The notes below the pieces were generated by a model. That model was given only the letters and a program-made list of their open reading frames with translations. It did not search any database and had not been told where the DNA came from. Of a stretch of 64,000 nt of DNA, positions 8,266 through 17,220 are shown in pieces; within the stretch, counting starts at the first letter, position 1; each line of letters starts with the position of its first letter. This stretch comes from Silvimonas iriomotensis (GTDB lineage: Bacteria; Pseudomonadota; Gammaproteobacteria; Burkholderiales; Chitinibacteraceae): contig NZ_BMLX01000001.1 of assembly GCF_014645535.1 (NCBI RefSeq), positions 489,169-553,168 on the forward strand, given 5' to 3'. The translations under genes and the position numbers were made by a program.

Positions 8266-9261
8266 ATGAAACCCGTCGTCGTGCTTGCCAGCCCGGTTCC
8301 TGAAGATGTGTTGCAGCAGCTTGAAGCGCGCTGCAGCGTGCGGCGGTTCGACGCGCCGCGGGCCAAAGCGGATCTGGTGGCGTTTCATGGGGCGCTGGCC
8401 GATGCCCAGGGCATGATCGGCGCCGGCATGAAGATCGACGCGGATTTCCTGGCGCATGCCCCACAATTGCGGGTGGTGTCGACGATCTCTGCCGGCTACG
8501 ACACCATCAAGGTAGACGACCTGACCGCCCGCAATGTCGCGCTGTTCAATACCTCGGGCGCGCTGGCCGGCACCACCGCCGACACCGCGCTGGCGCTGAT
8601 GCTGGCCGTGGCGCGGCGGGTGGTGGAACTGGACGGCTGGGTGCGCCAGGGGCAGTGGCAAAAAGTGGTGGGGCTCGATCACTTCGGCGTCGATGTGCAA
8701 GGCAAGACGCTGGGCATTATCGGCATGGGCAGCATTGGCGCTGAAGTGGCGCGTCGTGGCGCGTTGGGTTTTGGCATGCGCGTGCTGTACACCAAGCGCA
8801 CGCCCAACCGGCAGGCTGAACAAGCATTTGGCGCGCGCCAGTGTGATCTGCAAGAACTGCTGACGCAGTCTGACTTTGTCTGCGTCACCGTGCCGCTGAC
8901 GCCGCAAACCCGCAACCTGATTGGCGCAGAACAGATTGCCAGCATGAAGCCCAACGCCGTGCTGGTGAACATTGCTCGCGGCGGGATTGTGGATGAAGCC
9001 GCGCTGGCCGCTGCGCTCAAGGCCGGGCATCTGGCCGGGGCCGGGCTGGATGTCTTTGAAACCGAGCCGACGCCCGCTGACAACCCGCTGCTGCAGCTAC
9101 CCAATGTGGTCGCCTTGCCGCACATTGGCTCGGCCACGGTCGAGACGCGTCACGCCATGGCGGTCAGTGCCGCGCAGAACCTGTTGCGCGCGCTGGCGGG
9201 CAATCCTGATCTGAAAAACGCAGTGAACCCGGTTGTGCTGGAGCGTAGCCGCGCCGGTTGA
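8266..9261 (+). CDS. ghrB: GhrB-type D-2-hydroxyacid dehydrogenase (glyoxylate/2-ketogluconate reductase)
   Basis: The 331-residue protein belongs to the GhrB/gluconate-2-dehydrogenase group of D-2-hydroxyacid dehydrogenases. It has the Rossmann motif GIIGMGSIGAEVARRG, the RTPN loop suited to NADPH, and catalytic Arg (NIARGGIVDE), Glu (VFETEPTP) and His (LPHIGSATVETR). The start is fixed by CAGGAG at 8253-8258. It ends exactly where the convergent NasS-like gene ends, with no spacer. It may act on glyoxylate, hydroxypyruvate or 2-keto-gluconate; the sequence does not separate these. Confidence 0.85.
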   Translation: MKPVVVLASPVPEDVLQQLEARCSVRRFDAPRAKADLVAFHGALADAQGMIGAGMKIDADFLAHAPQLRVVSTISAGYDTIKVDDLTARNVALFNTSGALAGTTADTALALMLAVARRVVELDGWVRQGQWQKVVGLDHFGVDVQGKTLGIIGMGSIGAEVARRGALGFGMRVLYTKRTPNRQAEQAFGARQCDLQELLTQSDFVCVTVPLTPQTRNLIGAEQIASMKPNAVLVNIARGGIVDEAALAAALKAGHLAGAGLDVFETEPTPADNPLLQLPNVVALPHIGSATVETRHAMAVSAAQNLLRALAGNPDLKNAVNPVVLERSRAG

Positions 9262-10440
9262 TCAGGCGCCAGGCCCGGTCACCGGGCTGCGTTCACGTAC
9301 CGAGAACGAGCTGGCGTAGCCTTCCGGGTTGATGCCGGTCCACGGCTGGCCATCCATCAGGATACTGGTGCGGAACGGGTCGGCCGGCACCGGCACACCC
9401 AGATCGCTGGCGGCTTCGGCATAGAGGGCGATCTGGTTGACGGCCTTGACCACCGTCACGTTGCTGGCCGGTTCTTGCGTCATGCCCCAGCGCTTGAATT
9501 GCGACAGAAACCACAAACCGTCTGACAACCACGGGTAGTTGACCTGGCCACCGCCAAAAAAGCGGATAGGCCGCGCCGGTTTGCGCAAGGGGGCGTTGCC
9601 GTAGTCGCCCAGCAAGCGCGCCAGGATCAGATGTTCCGGCTGGTTGATGACCTCTGGCATGGCCAGCCACGGCGCGGCCTGCGGACGCAATGCCGGGTCA
9701 TCCAGCCACTGGCATGCTTGCAACAGAGTGCGGATCAGGGCGCGGGCGGCGTCCGGGTGGCGCTGGGCAAAATCAAGCCGGCAGACCAGCGCTTTTTCCG
9801 GGTGATCCGGCCAGATTTCACTGCTGGTGACCACAGTCACGCCGTGGTGGGCGTTGCTGGCCAGCGTGCTCCAGGGCTCGCCCGCGCAATAGCCATCCAG
9901 CTCGCCTTTGGCCAGCGACTCAGCCATTTGCGTCGGCGGAATGGTGACGCTGCGCACATCGTTCAGCGGATGAATACCCTGGGCGGCCAGCCAGTAAAAC
10001 AGCCAGAGTGCGTGGGTGCCGGTAGGAAAAGTATGCGCGAACACGCGCCGGCGCGGAGTATCTGCCAGCTTCATGCGTAGCGAACCGCCGCTGGTGACGG
10101 CCTCGGCCAGCGCGTTGGAAAGCGTGATCGCCTGGCCGTTCTGGCTGAGCGTCATCAGCACAGCCATGTCGGCGCGCTGGCCACCCAGTCCTAACTGGAT
10201 GCCATAGGCCATGCCATGCAGCATTTGCGCAGCATCCAGCTCGCCGCTGAGCAATTTGTCGCGCAGGGCAGACCAGGAGGGCTGGCGGCACAATTCCAGC
10301 GTAATGCCGTATTGCTCGCCCAGCCGCAGGCGCTGGGCAACGACCAGCGGGGCGCATTCTGCCTGGGCCACATAGCCCAGGCGCAGATGCATGCGGGTAG
10401 AAGACGGCGTCAGACGACTGGCGCTGACAGTGGCTGGCAT
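9262..10440 (-). CDS. nasS: NasS-like nitrate/nitrite-sensing protein (CmpA/NrtA family, no signal peptide)
   Basis: The 392-residue protein matches the nitrate-binding CmpA/NrtA fold: LRLGYVAQAECAPLVVAQRLRLGEQYGITLEL, then DAAQMLHGMAYGIQLGLGG and EPWSTLASNAHHGVTVVTSSEIWPDHPEKAL. There is no signal peptide or lipobox, which fits cytoplasmic NasS rather than a transporter subunit. In known systems NasS binds the antiterminator NasT and releases it when nitrate or nitrite is present. A NasT-like gene lies just upstream on the same strand (141-bp gap), supporting the call. No nitrate reductase or nitrate transporter genes are in the window. Confidence 0.8.
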   Translation of the reverse strand: MPATVSASRLTPSSTRMHLRLGYVAQAECAPLVVAQRLRLGEQYGITLELCRQPSWSALRDKLLSGELDAAQMLHGMAYGIQLGLGGQRADMAVLMTLSQNGQAITLSNALAEAVTSGGSLRMKLADTPRRRVFAHTFPTGTHALWLFYWLAAQGIHPLNDVRSVTIPPTQMAESLAKGELDGYCAGEPWSTLASNAHHGVTVVTSSEIWPDHPEKALVCRLDFAQRHPDAARALIRTLLQACQWLDDPALRPQAAPWLAMPEVINQPEHLILARLLGDYGNAPLRKPARPIRFFGGGQVNYPWLSDGLWFLSQFKRWGMTQEPASNVTVVKAVNQIALYAEAASDLGVPVPADPFRTSILMDGQPWTGINPEGYASSFSVRERSPVTGPGA

Positions 10441-10581
10441 GGTGGGCCTATGCGGGGCGGTTCAAAGCGGGTTTGCAACACGGTGTTCTTGGTGGTGCCT
10501 GGTCAAAAGGTCATTCTGCTACGTCAGTGTTGCTGATTGTATGCGCCGCTTTATGCCAGTCGTACTGTCGGTGCTGTCGGG

Positions 10582-11007
10582 TCAGCGCGCGCCGGCCTGC
10601 AACACGCGCTCGGTGCTGGTCATCAGATGCACCGCCGGGCGCGCGGTCAGACGGGCCACGATCAAGGCCAGCACCGGCGCAATGGCGGCCGTGGTGGCGT
10701 TGTGTGAACCGTAGACGGATACACCCAGATCCTGCGCTGCTTCCAGCAGGCGCATGTCGGCGTCGGACTCGCTCATGTGCACGGTGCGCGGCGCATTGCG
10801 GTTCATCACCGCCATCTGCTCCAGCGTATCGCGCAAGGGCGAGTCGGCATCGACCAGCACCAGATCAGGTGACTGACCTTCTACAAGGCGGGCGAGGGCC
10901 GGGGCGGTGGCCGCATCGGGCAGCAGCGTGTGGCCGCGTTTACCCAAGGACTGGCGTAGCTCGCCCAGTGCTTTCTCTGTATCGGTAACCAGGAGAATAC
11001 GTAGCAT
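10582..11007 (-). CDS. NasT-like receiver-domain protein lacking the ANTAR RNA-binding domain
   Basis: The 141-residue protein starts MLRILLVTDTEKALGELRQSL and aligns by eye with the receiver half of NasT, including VLVDADSPLRDTLEQM (candidate phospho-acceptor D53/D55) and NRNAPRTVHMSESDADMRLLEAA. NasT proteins are near 190-200 residues and end in an ANTAR domain that binds leader RNA. Here the protein stops soon after the receiver (ending ERVLQAGAR), and the 141 bp before nasS does not encode an ANTAR helix bundle in any forward-reading frame I checked. It may be a NasS-binding partner that has lost RNA binding, or a decayed NasT. Confidence 0.65.
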   Translation of the reverse strand: MLRILLVTDTEKALGELRQSLGKRGHTLLPDAATAPALARLVEGQSPDLVLVDADSPLRDTLEQMAVMNRNAPRTVHMSESDADMRLLEAAQDLGVSVYGSHNATTAAIAPVLALIVARLTARPAVHLMTSTERVLQAGAR

Positions 11008-11285
11008 GGCTTTGGCTTCATCAAAGGGACAATCAGGCAAATGCAAGAAGCATGCCGGCTATGTGGCATTGCAACATAAGCTGGATGGTGTTGATAAGTA
11101 AGGCAATTTGCTGATCAGTAAAACACCTGACAGGGCTTCTTGCCCCTTTATGGCGCACGCTGCGCCGTTTGGGGGCGCCAGCGGGCCGGCAAGCCCGATA
11201 ACCGGCAAAAAAATGGCGCCTGGCCGCATCTTGCCGGCTGGCGCCACCGGATTTGCCATCTGGCCGGGCCAGACGGCAGTGTGGT

Positions 11286-12644
11286 TTATTTGTGTGCCGT
11301 CTTCAGTTTGCCGCCTGCTTGCACCGGGTCGGTGTAGCCATCGGTCAGGGTTTTCATGAAGGCGACCACGTCGCGGATATCGACTTCGCTCATGGCCGGT
11401 TTCTGGCCTGGCTTGCGCCCGAACGGCGGGTCCTGGTTCAGGTTGTCCTTGTACTGGTCCGGCAGATCGTTGTGGGTGATGACCTTGCCATCCTTGCCAC
11501 GCGGATACCACTTGCCCGGATTGGTGTCGCGCTCGTTATAAAAGCGCACCACCTGTTCCAGGCTGGTGAACTCGCCGTTATGCATGAACACCTTGCGGGT
11601 AGCGACGTTACGCAGCGACGGCGTGCGGAACAAACCGCAGAACTCGCCACGGCCTTTCAGATCGGTCCGGTCCGGGCCGCAGGCGCCCATATCAAAATGA
11701 GCCGCGTCGGCGTTGGCGGGGATCTTCATGTTGCGCGGCACCCCCAGCGCGATCAGGCCAAAGTCGCTGAAGTTGGGGAAGGCGCCGTTTTCGGTGACTG
11801 CGCTGATGTGGCAGCTGGCGCAATTGCCCTTGTCTTCGTCGTTGAACACTTGCAGGCCGCGCATTTCCTGCGGGCTGAGTTTGATCTGATGGCGCAGGAA
11901 AGCGTCGTATTTGCTGCTGTAGGGGTAAAACTCAGTTGGCGTTTCCTGGAAGATTTCCAGCGCCATGGTCGCCCATTTGAAGGCGTTTTCCGGGTCATTG
12001 AAGATATCGTCGCCGAAGACCTTTTTGAACTGGCCGGCGTAAGGGGCTCTGGCCACTTTGGCGGCGACATCGGCCGGCGAGGCATTGGCCATTTCATTGA
12101 CAGCCAGCAAGGGAATACGCGCCTGCTCATGCACGTTGCGGGCGCGGCCATCCCAGTTGTGACCGCCGGTGGGGCCGGCATCGACGCTGTCGTCGCCGTC
12201 GTCATCAAAGAAGTGTTCAGAGAAGTTCGGCACGGTCTGCAGGTAACGCAGTGACGGTACTGCGCGCGTACCGGCCAGGTTGCCATCCTTGCCGCCCATT
12301 TGTACAGGCAGGTTGTTGGGCGGGCCATAGGCGTGATCCGCGCTGTGACAGGTGGCGCAAGACACCTTGCCCGAGCCCGAGAGCGATACATCGTAAAACA
12401 TCAGTTTGCCCAGCGCGGCCATGTCCGCCACTTTGGGCTGCGTTTTCAGCGTGGGGGCGTAATCGGCTTTTTTCCAGGCCGGTTGTGATGCGGCGGCGGG
12501 TCTGGCAGCCGCAGTCTGGCTGGCCACGCTGTCCTTGCAGCCATAAAGCGTACCCAGTGTGAACACGGCGGCCACCACAAACAGCGGGTATTGCAGCCTG
12601 CTGCGCCGTGGCCGGATGGGGGGAAGACTGAATTTGCTGAACAT
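11286..12644 (-). CDS. Di-heme cytochrome-c peroxidase / MauG-family lipoprotein
   Basis: The 452-residue protein has a basic N-terminus, a hydrophobic segment and a lipobox ending LYGC36, so it is probably a membrane-anchored periplasmic lipoprotein. Two c-type heme sites are visible: CATCH at 96-100 and CASCH at 275-279. The conserved distal-heme region reads PSLRNVATRKVFMHNGEFTSLEQVVRFYN. Family members reduce hydrogen peroxide with electrons from cytochrome c, or act as MauG-like oxidases. The start at 12644 is preferred over an upstream in-frame start because it gives a normal signal. It is divergent from the AcpA-like gene with a 232-bp promoter region between. Confidence 0.85.
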   Translation of the reverse strand: MFSKFSLPPIRPRRSRLQYPLFVVAAVFTLGTLYGCKDSVASQTAAARPAAASQPAWKKADYAPTLKTQPKVADMAALGKLMFYDVSLSGSGKVSCATCHSADHAYGPPNNLPVQMGGKDGNLAGTRAVPSLRYLQTVPNFSEHFFDDDGDDSVDAGPTGGHNWDGRARNVHEQARIPLLAVNEMANASPADVAAKVARAPYAGQFKKVFGDDIFNDPENAFKWATMALEIFQETPTEFYPYSSKYDAFLRHQIKLSPQEMRGLQVFNDEDKGNCASCHISAVTENGAFPNFSDFGLIALGVPRNMKIPANADAAHFDMGACGPDRTDLKGRGEFCGLFRTPSLRNVATRKVFMHNGEFTSLEQVVRFYNERDTNPGKWYPRGKDGKVITHNDLPDQYKDNLNQDPPFGRKPGQKPAMSEVDIRDVVAFMKTLTDGYTDPVQAGGKLKTAHK

Positions 12645-12876
12645 GGACAGCCCTGCGGTTGACTTGTTTGTATGTGTAGGTGGGTCAGAGCGCCGATTGC
12701 GAACGGTTCTCAAACAGGCAGGGAGTCTAAGTCGCCATCATTACGGATCGGTGACAACTTTGTGTAAAGCGGGCGGGGTACAAAAAATGTTTAGCGACGC
12801 TGCAATATATGTCTAATCAAGCTGAAACATTGCGATACGCATAATGCGCGCTCTTCTTTCAGGAGATTTACAAAAA

Positions 12877-15009
12877 ATGAAGCGCGCATTAATTCAATTG
12901 CCCGCCGCCGTCGCCGTACTTTCTGCCCTGACCGCCTGTGGCGGCGGGGGTGGTGACAACGCGGTCACATCAGCCAAAACCAGCTCCGGTGTTGTGGTCG
13001 GCAGCTATTTCCGCCACGCCAAGGTGTGTGTCGATACCAATAACAACGGCAAGTGCGATACCGGCGAGCCGTTTGCCTATACCGACGACAACGGTGCATA
13101 TACCGTGAATGGCCAGGGTACCGTGATCGCAGAGATTGGCACCGACGCCACCCGTTACGATCCGACCACCGGCACCGCAACCCCGGTGACCAGCGCGCTG
13201 CTGTTCCGTGCGCCGTCTGGCGTGAACGTACTGTCTGCCATCAGCACCGAACTCGTCGCCCTGATGAGCCAGAACGGGGGCGATCTGAAGGCCGCCGCTA
13301 CGACGCTGGCCGCTCGCCTCGGTGTGTCTGGCGAAAAGCTGGTTGAAGACCACAACAAGGAAACCGACGCCAGCATTAAGGCGCTGCTGCAAGCAGAAAC
13401 CGATCGCGTTCTGCCGCTGATCGCCAATGCAGTGGCCACCGGTACTGACCCGATTGCCGCGCTTAATACCGAACTGTCGCTGGACCAGATCAAGACCGTG
13501 GTCGTGATCTACGCCGAAAACCGCGGCTTTGATAACCTGTACGGCCTGTTCCCGGGCGCCAACGGCATTCCGGGCAAGAACCCGACTGCTACGGGTTCCA
13601 TCGCCAAACAGCTTGATTTTGACGGCAGCGAACTGCCGACCCTGCCGCCGGTCTGGGGTGGTCTGACCGCTTCCGGTCAATCGGTCACCGTGACCCAGGC
13701 GCAAGCCACGGGCTGGGCCAACACCATGTTCCAGGTGGATGATCCGGCTGGCGTGCAAGGCACCGGTACCGTGATCAGCCAGTCTGTGATCACGCGCGAT
13801 CTGGTTCACCGCTTCTATGAAAACCAGATGCAGATCAACGGTGGCAAGAACGACAAGTACGCCGCCTATACCGACGCCGGTGCCCTGACCATGGGTTACT
13901 TCGACGGTAGCAAGATGAAGATGTGGAACGTCGCCAAAAACTACGTGCTGGCCGACAACTTCTTCCAGGGCGCGTTTGGCGGTTCCTTCCTGAACCACCA
14001 GTACCTGATCTGCGCTTGCGCACCGACCTACCCGAACGCAGACACCGCAGCGGCCAAGCCGACCATCTCGGCCGTCGATACCGATGCCAATGGCAACTTC
14101 GTGCGTCTGACGCCGGCTTCGACCGCGGCTTCGTCCGTACTGAGCGCCGCCGCTACCTACCAGGCTGATGGCAACATCACGCCGAAAGACAAGAACGGCA
14201 TGTTCTACGCAGTCAACACCATGCAGCCGCCGTACCAGCCGTCCAGCAACGCCCCGGCCAGCACCGATACCGCCAAGCTGTATGCTGACCCGAGCAAGGC
14301 CAACACCCTGCCGGTACAGACCCAGACCAACATCGGTGACCTGCTGACCAAGAAGGGCGTGACCTGGGCCTGGTATGCCGGCGCATGGAACACCACGCTG
14401 GCTGCTGCGCAAGGTTCGCGTTCCTTCGGTTCGCCGACGCCGAACTTCCAGTTCCACCATCATCCGTTCAACTACTTCCAGCGCTTTGATCCGGGTACCG
14501 CGACCGGCGCCGCTGAGCGTGCAGAACACCTGCGTGACTTCGACAGCCGCTTTGTGGCCGATGCCAACGCCGGTACGCTGCCTGCCGTGTCGTTCTACAA
14601 GCCGCAAGGTAACCTGAACCAGCACAACGGCTACGCCAACGTGACTGATGGCGACCAGCACATTGCTGATCTGATCACCACGCTGCAAAACTCGCCGCAA
14701 TGGAAGAACATGCTGATCGTCGTGACTTATGACGAAAACGGTGGCTTCTATGACCACGCGCAAGTGCCCAAGGCTGACCGTTGGGGCCCGGGTACCCGTA
14801 TCCCGGCGATCATCGTGTCGCCGTTTGCCAAGAAGGGCTACGTGGATCACACCCAGTACGACACCGCGTCCATCCTGCGTTTCCTGACCAACCGTTACGG
14901 TCTGCCGGAACTGCAAGGTCTGAAGGATCGCGATACCGCGCTGATCGCCAACGGCAGCAAGCCGATGGGTGACCTCTCCAACGCGCTGGACTTCACGCAA
15001 AAGCAGTAA
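12877..15009 (+). CDS. AcpA/phospholipase-C-family phosphoesterase lipoprotein
   Basis: The 710-residue protein has a lipoprotein signal ending LTAC21 followed by a Gly-rich linker. An N-terminal region of about 170 residues has the pattern GSYFRHAKVCVDTNNNGKCDTGE, resembling a small beta-sandwich found on cell-surface proteins. The catalytic part starts near 205 with VVVIYAENRGFDNLYGLFPG, the metal/nucleophile signature of AcpA acid phosphatases and phospholipase C enzymes. It ends with VVTYDENGGFYDHAQVP and GPGTRIPAIIVSPFAKKGYVDHTQYD. It probably releases phosphate from phosphomonoesters outside the inner membrane. AGGAG at 12861-12865 fixes the start. I saw no convincing Pho box upstream. 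Confidence 0.85.
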   Translation: MKRALIQLPAAVAVLSALTACGGGGGDNAVTSAKTSSGVVVGSYFRHAKVCVDTNNNGKCDTGEPFAYTDDNGAYTVNGQGTVIAEIGTDATRYDPTTGTATPVTSALLFRAPSGVNVLSAISTELVALMSQNGGDLKAAATTLAARLGVSGEKLVEDHNKETDASIKALLQAETDRVLPLIANAVATGTDPIAALNTELSLDQIKTVVVIYAENRGFDNLYGLFPGANGIPGKNPTATGSIAKQLDFDGSELPTLPPVWGGLTASGQSVTVTQAQATGWANTMFQVDDPAGVQGTGTVISQSVITRDLVHRFYENQMQINGGKNDKYAAYTDAGALTMGYFDGSKMKMWNVAKNYVLADNFFQGAFGGSFLNHQYLICACAPTYPNADTAAAKPTISAVDTDANGNFVRLTPASTAASSVLSAAATYQADGNITPKDKNGMFYAVNTMQPPYQPSSNAPASTDTAKLYADPSKANTLPVQTQTNIGDLLTKKGVTWAWYAGAWNTTLAAAQGSRSFGSPTPNFQFHHHPFNYFQRFDPGTATGAAERAEHLRDFDSRFVADANAGTLPAVSFYKPQGNLNQHNGYANVTDGDQHIADLITTLQNSPQWKNMLIVVTYDENGGFYDHAQVPKADRWGPGTRIPAIIVSPFAKKGYVDHTQYDTASILRFLTNRYGLPELQGLKDRDTALIANGSKPMGDLSNALDFTQKQ

Positions 15010-15031
15010 TCACTGACATCTGGTGAACAAG

Positions 15032-15057
15032 GCGGGCCTGCGGGCCCGCTTTTTTTT
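15032..15057 (+). terminator. Intrinsic terminator after the phosphoesterase gene
   Basis: GCGGGCC (15032-15038) pairs with GGCCCGC (15043-15049) with loop TGCG, followed by eight T residues, 22 bases after the stop. Confidence 0.9.
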
Positions 15058-15133
15058 ATTCAGGGCACCTGCACCAGCGCGCATTGCGCTGCTATTGTTG
15101 TGATTTGCCGATTCATCCTCAGAGGTTTTCCCT

Positions 15134-15511
15134 GTGTCCGCACTCGACGCCGTATCACGCCGCCGCATCAGCAAGCTCAACACCCGTCAGCGCAAAAAGC
15201 TGCACGTCGCAGAATTCCAGGAGCTGGGTTTTGATGTCCACATCACCTTCAAGGCCGCGCTGGATGATGCCGCGCTGACCGCGTTTATCAACGACACCCT
15301 GGATTACGCCGACAGCCGCGGCTGGATGCTGGGCGGGCTGGGTGGCCGTCTGCCACTGGCAGAGACCTCGGCTTTTGTGTGCAAGGCCGCGCGTGGCTCG
15401 CTGGGCGACGCTGACCGTGATGCCCTTGTGGCCTGGCTCAAGGCCCGCAGCGATGTGGCCAGCGCAGAGGCCGAAGGCCTTGTGGATGTCTGGCACGGCT
15501 GGCTGGCCTGA
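15134..15511 (+). CDS. yggL: YggL family 50S ribosome-binding protein
   Basis: The 125-residue protein matches YggL (former DUF469): SRRRISKLNTRQRKKLHVAEFQELGFDV at the N-terminus and DYADSRGWMLGGLGG in the middle. YggL binds the large ribosomal subunit in E. coli. The start is a GTG at 15134 behind AGAGG at 15121-15125; no ATG fits the family start. The next gene begins five bases after its stop, so the four genes from here to 17044 may form one transcript. Confidence 0.85.
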   Translation: MSALDAVSRRRISKLNTRQRKKLHVAEFQELGFDVHITFKAALDDAALTAFINDTLDYADSRGWMLGGLGGRLPLAETSAFVCKAARGSLGDADRDALVAWLKARSDVASAEAEGLVDVWHGWLA

Positions 15512-15516
15512 TCAAC

Positions 15517-15969
15517 ATGCCGGCGTTTGCCACTCAGGCGGTCAGCGCCGCTGACCTGGAAGACCTGTGTGAAATCCGGGTGCGGGCCATGCGGCCCAGC
15601 CTGGAACGCATTGGCCGCTTTGACGACACCCGCGCGCGCCAGCGTTTCCGGAATCAGTTCCGGCCGGGTCAAACGCAGCTGATTCTGGTCGATGGCGAGT
15701 GCGCCGGGTTTTTCTGCCTGATCCGGGAAGAGGGCGGTTTTTATCTGCAGAACCTCTATCTGCTTCCCGGCCTGAGCGGCCACGGCCTTGGCTCTGCGGT
15801 ATTGCGCCAGATTCTGGACGAGGCCGATGCCGCCGGCCTGCCAGTGCGACTGGAAGTACTGATCGAAAGCGACGCCACGCGCTTTTATGAACGCCATGGT
15901 TTTGTGCAATTGCGCCAGGACGGGGTAGACCTGTTTTATCAGCGCCCGGCCTTGATCATCCAATCCTGA
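15517..15969 (+). CDS. GNAT-family N-acetyltransferase
   Basis: The 150-residue protein has the GNAT acetyl-CoA signature LYLLPGLSGHGLGSAVLRQILDEA (about 85-108) and the C-terminal motif SDATRFYERHGF. The N-terminus begins with a helix rich in Asp/Glu (SAADLEDLCEIRVRAM). It is tightly spaced with yggL upstream and yfcF 27 bases downstream. The acceptor substrate is not evident. Confidence 0.85.
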   Translation: MPAFATQAVSAADLEDLCEIRVRAMRPSLERIGRFDDTRARQRFRNQFRPGQTQLILVDGECAGFFCLIREEGGFYLQNLYLLPGLSGHGLGSAVLRQILDEADAAGLPVRLEVLIESDATRFYERHGFVQLRQDGVDLFYQRPALIIQS

Positions 15970-15996
15970 CTTGCCACCTAGCCTGGAAACCCTGCC

Positions 15997-16632
15997 ATGT
16001 CTGAAGCCCCCATCACCCTGTATACCGACGCGGCTTTCCTCAGCCCCTATGCCATGAGCGTCTTTGTCGGCCTGCATGAGAAAGGCTTGCCGTTCTCGCT
16101 GGTCAGTGTCGACCTGGACAAGGGCGCGCACTACGCGCCGACCTACCGCAGCAACTCGCTCACCGCGCGCGTGCCCATGCTGCAAGCCGGTGATTTCACC
16201 TTGTCTGAATCCTCCGCGATTATCGAATTTCTGGAAGACACCTTTCCGGCGCCCGATTTTGCCGCGCTGCTGCCACAACACCCGCTGGAGCGCGCCCGCG
16301 CCCGCCAGGTACAAGCCTGGCTGCGCAGTGACCTGTTGCCGCTGCGTTACGAGCGCTCGACCGAAGTGGTGTTTATCCAGCCCAACACCACACCGCTGTC
16401 GTTTGAAGCCACCGACGCCGTCGAAAAACTGTTTGATGTGGCCGACAAACTGATCCCGGATGGCGCAACCAGCTTGTTCGACACCTGGTGCATTGCCGAT
16501 ACCGATCTGGCGCTGATGCTCAACCGGCTGGTGCGCAACGGCGATGAAGTCCCGGAAAAACTGCGGCGTTACGCCGTGGCGCAATGGGAAAGACCCGCTG
16601 TGCGCAAGTGGTTGAACCTGCGTACCAACTAA
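15997..16632 (+). CDS. yfcF: Glutathione S-transferase YfcF
   Basis: The 211-residue protein follows E. coli YfcF almost block by block: ITLYTDAAFLSPYAMSVFVGLHEKGL, RVPMLQAGDFTLSESSAIIEFLED, RARARQVQAWLRSDLLPLRYERSTEVVF and CIADTDLALMLNRLVRNGDEVPE. It has the thioredoxin-like glutathione-binding half (ESS motif near 68-70) and the all-alpha C-terminal half. YfcF has GSH-dependent peroxidase activity and contributes to oxidative-stress defence. It lies in the run of small genes after yggL. Confidence 0.9.
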   Translation: MSEAPITLYTDAAFLSPYAMSVFVGLHEKGLPFSLVSVDLDKGAHYAPTYRSNSLTARVPMLQAGDFTLSESSAIIEFLEDTFPAPDFAALLPQHPLERARARQVQAWLRSDLLPLRYERSTEVVFIQPNTTPLSFEATDAVEKLFDVADKLIPDGATSLFDTWCIADTDLALMLNRLVRNGDEVPEKLRRYAVAQWERPAVRKWLNLRTN

Positions 16633-16651
16633 GCCATCAGAGGCCCGTGGC

Positions 16652-17044
16652 ATGCTTCCTGCGCTCACCTTTTCAGTCAGCATCAACCGCTCCGCGATCG
16701 AGGTCTACGCCTTTCTGGCAGACCCGGACAACTGGCCGCAATGGGCCACGGGCCTGGCCAGTGGCATCCGCCAGGCCAATGGCGTGTGGTACGTGCAAAG
16801 CCCGTCAGGCGAGCTGGCGGTGGATTTCTCGCCCCGCAACGACTACGGCGTGCTCGATCACACCGTCATCCCGCCGGGCCAGTCGCCCGTGCATGTCCCC
16901 ATGCGCGTGATTGCCAATGTGGATGGCGCAGAAGTGCTGATCACCCTGTTCCGCCAGCCGGGCATGACAGAGGAAATCTGGCAGCGCGACCAGAACTGGG
17001 TGCGCAAGGACCTGACGCAATTGCAGGCGGTGCTGACGCGTTGA
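16652..17044 (+). CDS. SRPBCC-superfamily protein
   Basis: The 130-residue protein starts with FSVSINRSAIEVYAFLADPDNWPQWATGL, the standard opening of START/polyketide-cyclase-like (SRPBCC) hydrophobic-pocket proteins. A C-terminal helix follows (WQRDQNWVRKDLTQLQAVL). It begins 20 bases after yfcF on the same strand. Such proteins bind or modify small hydrophobic ligands; the specific role is unknown. Confidence 0.75.
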   Translation: MLPALTFSVSINRSAIEVYAFLADPDNWPQWATGLASGIRQANGVWYVQSPSGELAVDFSPRNDYGVLDHTVIPPGQSPVHVPMRVIANVDGAEVLITLFRQPGMTEEIWQRDQNWVRKDLTQLQAVLTR

Positions 17045-17220
17045 AGCCGGCAGGGCGGCGGTGGTGATCGCCAAAGCGGGGCGGTATATGTCGCCTTGTA
17101 TGTATCAAATCGGTAGCGCTACATTTCGCGTGGGGCTGCGTCAGCATTTCGCAGCCCAATAACACGGCACGCAGGTATCATGCCGCAGTCAACCGATGGC
17201 CCTGAGCCAATTCACAGAAC

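Noticed and set aside
12645-12876. Pho box upstream of the AcpA-like phosphoesterase
   Set aside because: Only a partial half-site resembling CTGTCA is present; the direct-repeat spacing of a Pho box is not found.
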